A stretch of 64,000 bases of DNA, from NCBI RefSeq assembly GCF_000425105.1, contig NZ_AULD01000005.1, positions 310,001 to 374,000 of the forward strand, read 5' to 3'. This stretch comes from Agrococcus lahaulensis DSM 17612. Its GTDB lineage: Bacteria; Actinomycetota; Actinomycetes; Actinomycetales; Microbacteriaceae. Shown here one piece after another: positions 63,107 through 64,000 of this stretch (within the stretch, counting starts at the first letter, position 1; each line of letters starts with the position of its first letter). A model generated the notes under the pieces. That model did no database searches and was not told the DNA's origin. It saw only the letters and a list, made by a program, of their open reading frames with translations. The position numbers and the translations under genes are program-made.

Positions 63107-63867
63107 GCGGCGAGTCGCTGAGGGTCGAGGACCGCGGCGCCTTCGTGCTCGCGACCCTCGACCGGTCCGAGAAGCGCAACGCGATCGACCAGGACCTCGT
63201 GGATGCCCTCCACGCGCTGTGCGCGCGGCTCGAGGTCGAGCGCCGCACGCTCGTGATCACCGGCTCCGGGGGCACGTTCGCGGCCGGCGCCGACATCGCG
63301 CAGCTGCGCGAGCGGCGCGCGACCGACGCGCTCAAGGGCATCAACACCCGCTGCTTCCAGCGCATCCGCGCCCTGCCGATGCCGGTCATCGCCGTGCTCG
63401 ACGGCTACGCGCTCGGCGGCGGCGCCGAGCTCGCCTACGCGGCCGACATCCGCATCGGCACCCCGAGCCTCAAGATCGGCAACCCCGAGACCGGCCTCGG
63501 CATCATCGCCGCCGCCGGCGCGACCTGGCGGCTCAAGGAGATCGTCGGCGACGCGCTCGCGACCGAGATGCTGCTCACCGGTCGTATCCTCGGCGCCGAC
63601 GAGGCGCTCGCCGCGGGCCTCGTGAGCACGGTCGTCGAGTCGCACGCCGCGCTCGAGCACGCCGCGTCCCTCGCCGAGCGCATCGCCGCGCTCGACCCCG
63701 CCGCGACGCAGGCGACGAAGCGCGCGCTGCTGGCCCCCGCGAGCGCCCACCCCGAGATCGAGCTCGCCGAGCAGGCGGTGCTGTTCGAGAGCCCCGAGAA
63801 GCAGCGGCGCATGACCGAGTTCCTCGAGCGCCGCGGCGCGAAGCGAGCGACGGAGGAGTCCCGATGA
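63103..63867 (+). CDS. Enoyl-CoA hydratase/isomerase family protein
   Basis: A 254-aa crotonase-fold enzyme. The oxyanion-hole segments are GTFAAGADIAQL and GYALGGGAELAYAADIRI; the catalytic glutamates are near NPETGLGIIAAAGATWRL. It matches PaaF-like hydratases in size. GTG 63103 overlaps the thiolase stop (GTGA) and its stop overlaps the next start. Together with the dehydrogenase it would hydrate and oxidise an enoyl-CoA for the thiolase. Confidence 0.92.
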
Positions 63868-64000
63868 CCGACGTGACCGAAGCGGTCGCCCCCGATGGGC
63901 GACCGGGGCCCGACGACACCGACGCGCAGGTCGGCGCGGGCGCGCCCGAGCGCGTCGGCGTGCTCGGCGGCGGCCGCATGGGGGCGGGCATCGCCCACGC
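63864..64000 (+). CDS. 3-hydroxyacyl-CoA dehydrogenase, N-terminal fragment (runs off the window)
   Basis: Only the first 45 residues are visible. After a polar leader of about 30 residues comes RVGVLGGGRMGAGIAHA, the NAD-binding Rossmann motif typical of 3-hydroxyacyl-CoA dehydrogenases (PaaH/FadB type). ATG 63864 overlaps the hydratase stop (ATGA) with GGAGGAG upstream. Length and catalytic residues lie beyond the window. Confidence 0.8.
   Translation, partial: MTDVTEAVAPDGRPGPDDTDAQVGAGAPERVGVLGGGRMGAGIAH

Overview
This 64 kb window is chromosomal DNA of very high GC content. It has several actinobacterial marks: a dnaK-grpE-dnaJ-hspR operon behind HAIR sites, a Ku/LigD end-joining pair with a histone-like Ku tail, many GTG starts in 4-base overlaps (ATGA/GTGA), and several genes that look leaderless. 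Gene content points to Micrococcales, probably Microbacteriaceae (an Agrococcus-like organism is my guess, not proven). I see no rRNA, tRNA, CRISPR array, transposase or prophage.

Layout. 1-9 kb: threonine aldolase; a three-gene overlapping cell-envelope operon (Gly/Tyr/Thr-rich protein, Holin-X family, DUF3618); a YdeI-like protein; a pyroglutamyl-peptidase/SRPBCC fusion; a nuclease/phosphatase-fold protein; a ROK sugar kinase; a DEAD-box RNA helicase. 9-12 kb: a CYP152 peroxygenase P450 and a sugar porter. 12-16 kb: a ClpB without its N domain (HAIR site), a membrane protein and an Hsp20 gene under a perfect CIRCE element. 16-23 kb: a hydrolase, a PepSY-like membrane protein next to a two-component system, a P-loop kinase, a frameshifted reductase and two coupled membrane proteins. 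23-27 kb: hspR, dnaJ, grpE and dnaK. Heat-shock control is therefore split between HspR (dnaK operon, clpB) and HrcA (hsp20); hrcA is not in the window.

27-35 kb: DUF1345 protein, AbiEi-like/DUF559 protein, an MFS exporter, then a tight five-gene cluster (30.8-34.4 kb) that looks like a type VII-type Esx-like small protein, a large helical/transmembrane effector-like protein and three partner proteins, and an SDR. 35-49 kb: housekeeping and repair genes (2H phosphoesterase, dCTP deaminase, DUF1206, dienelactone hydrolase), a DUF4062-STAND-TPR protein, a YbdK-type ligase, Ku, LigD, and a CoA-transferase/glutaryl-CoA dehydrogenase pair. 50-60 kb: a catabolic gene set (MFS importer, RidA, RraA-like, TPP enzyme, two M20-type amidohydrolases, semialdehyde dehydrogenase) next to a divergent PucR regulator. 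Two copies of the same perfect palindrome lie in front of its two transcription units. 60-64 kb: DinB protein with a coupled small membrane protein, a probable toxin-antitoxin pair, a 49-aa membrane protein, and the start of a 3-oxoadipyl-CoA-thiolase-type beta-oxidation operon.

Signals beyond genes: the heptamer GGATGCG/CGCATCC occurs far more often than expected and seems to bend codon choice; intergenic regions carry hairpin-forming repeats; a TetR-type 14-mer is shared by the SDR and thiolase promoters. Coordinates and starts were read by hand; family names are from recognised motifs, not database searches.
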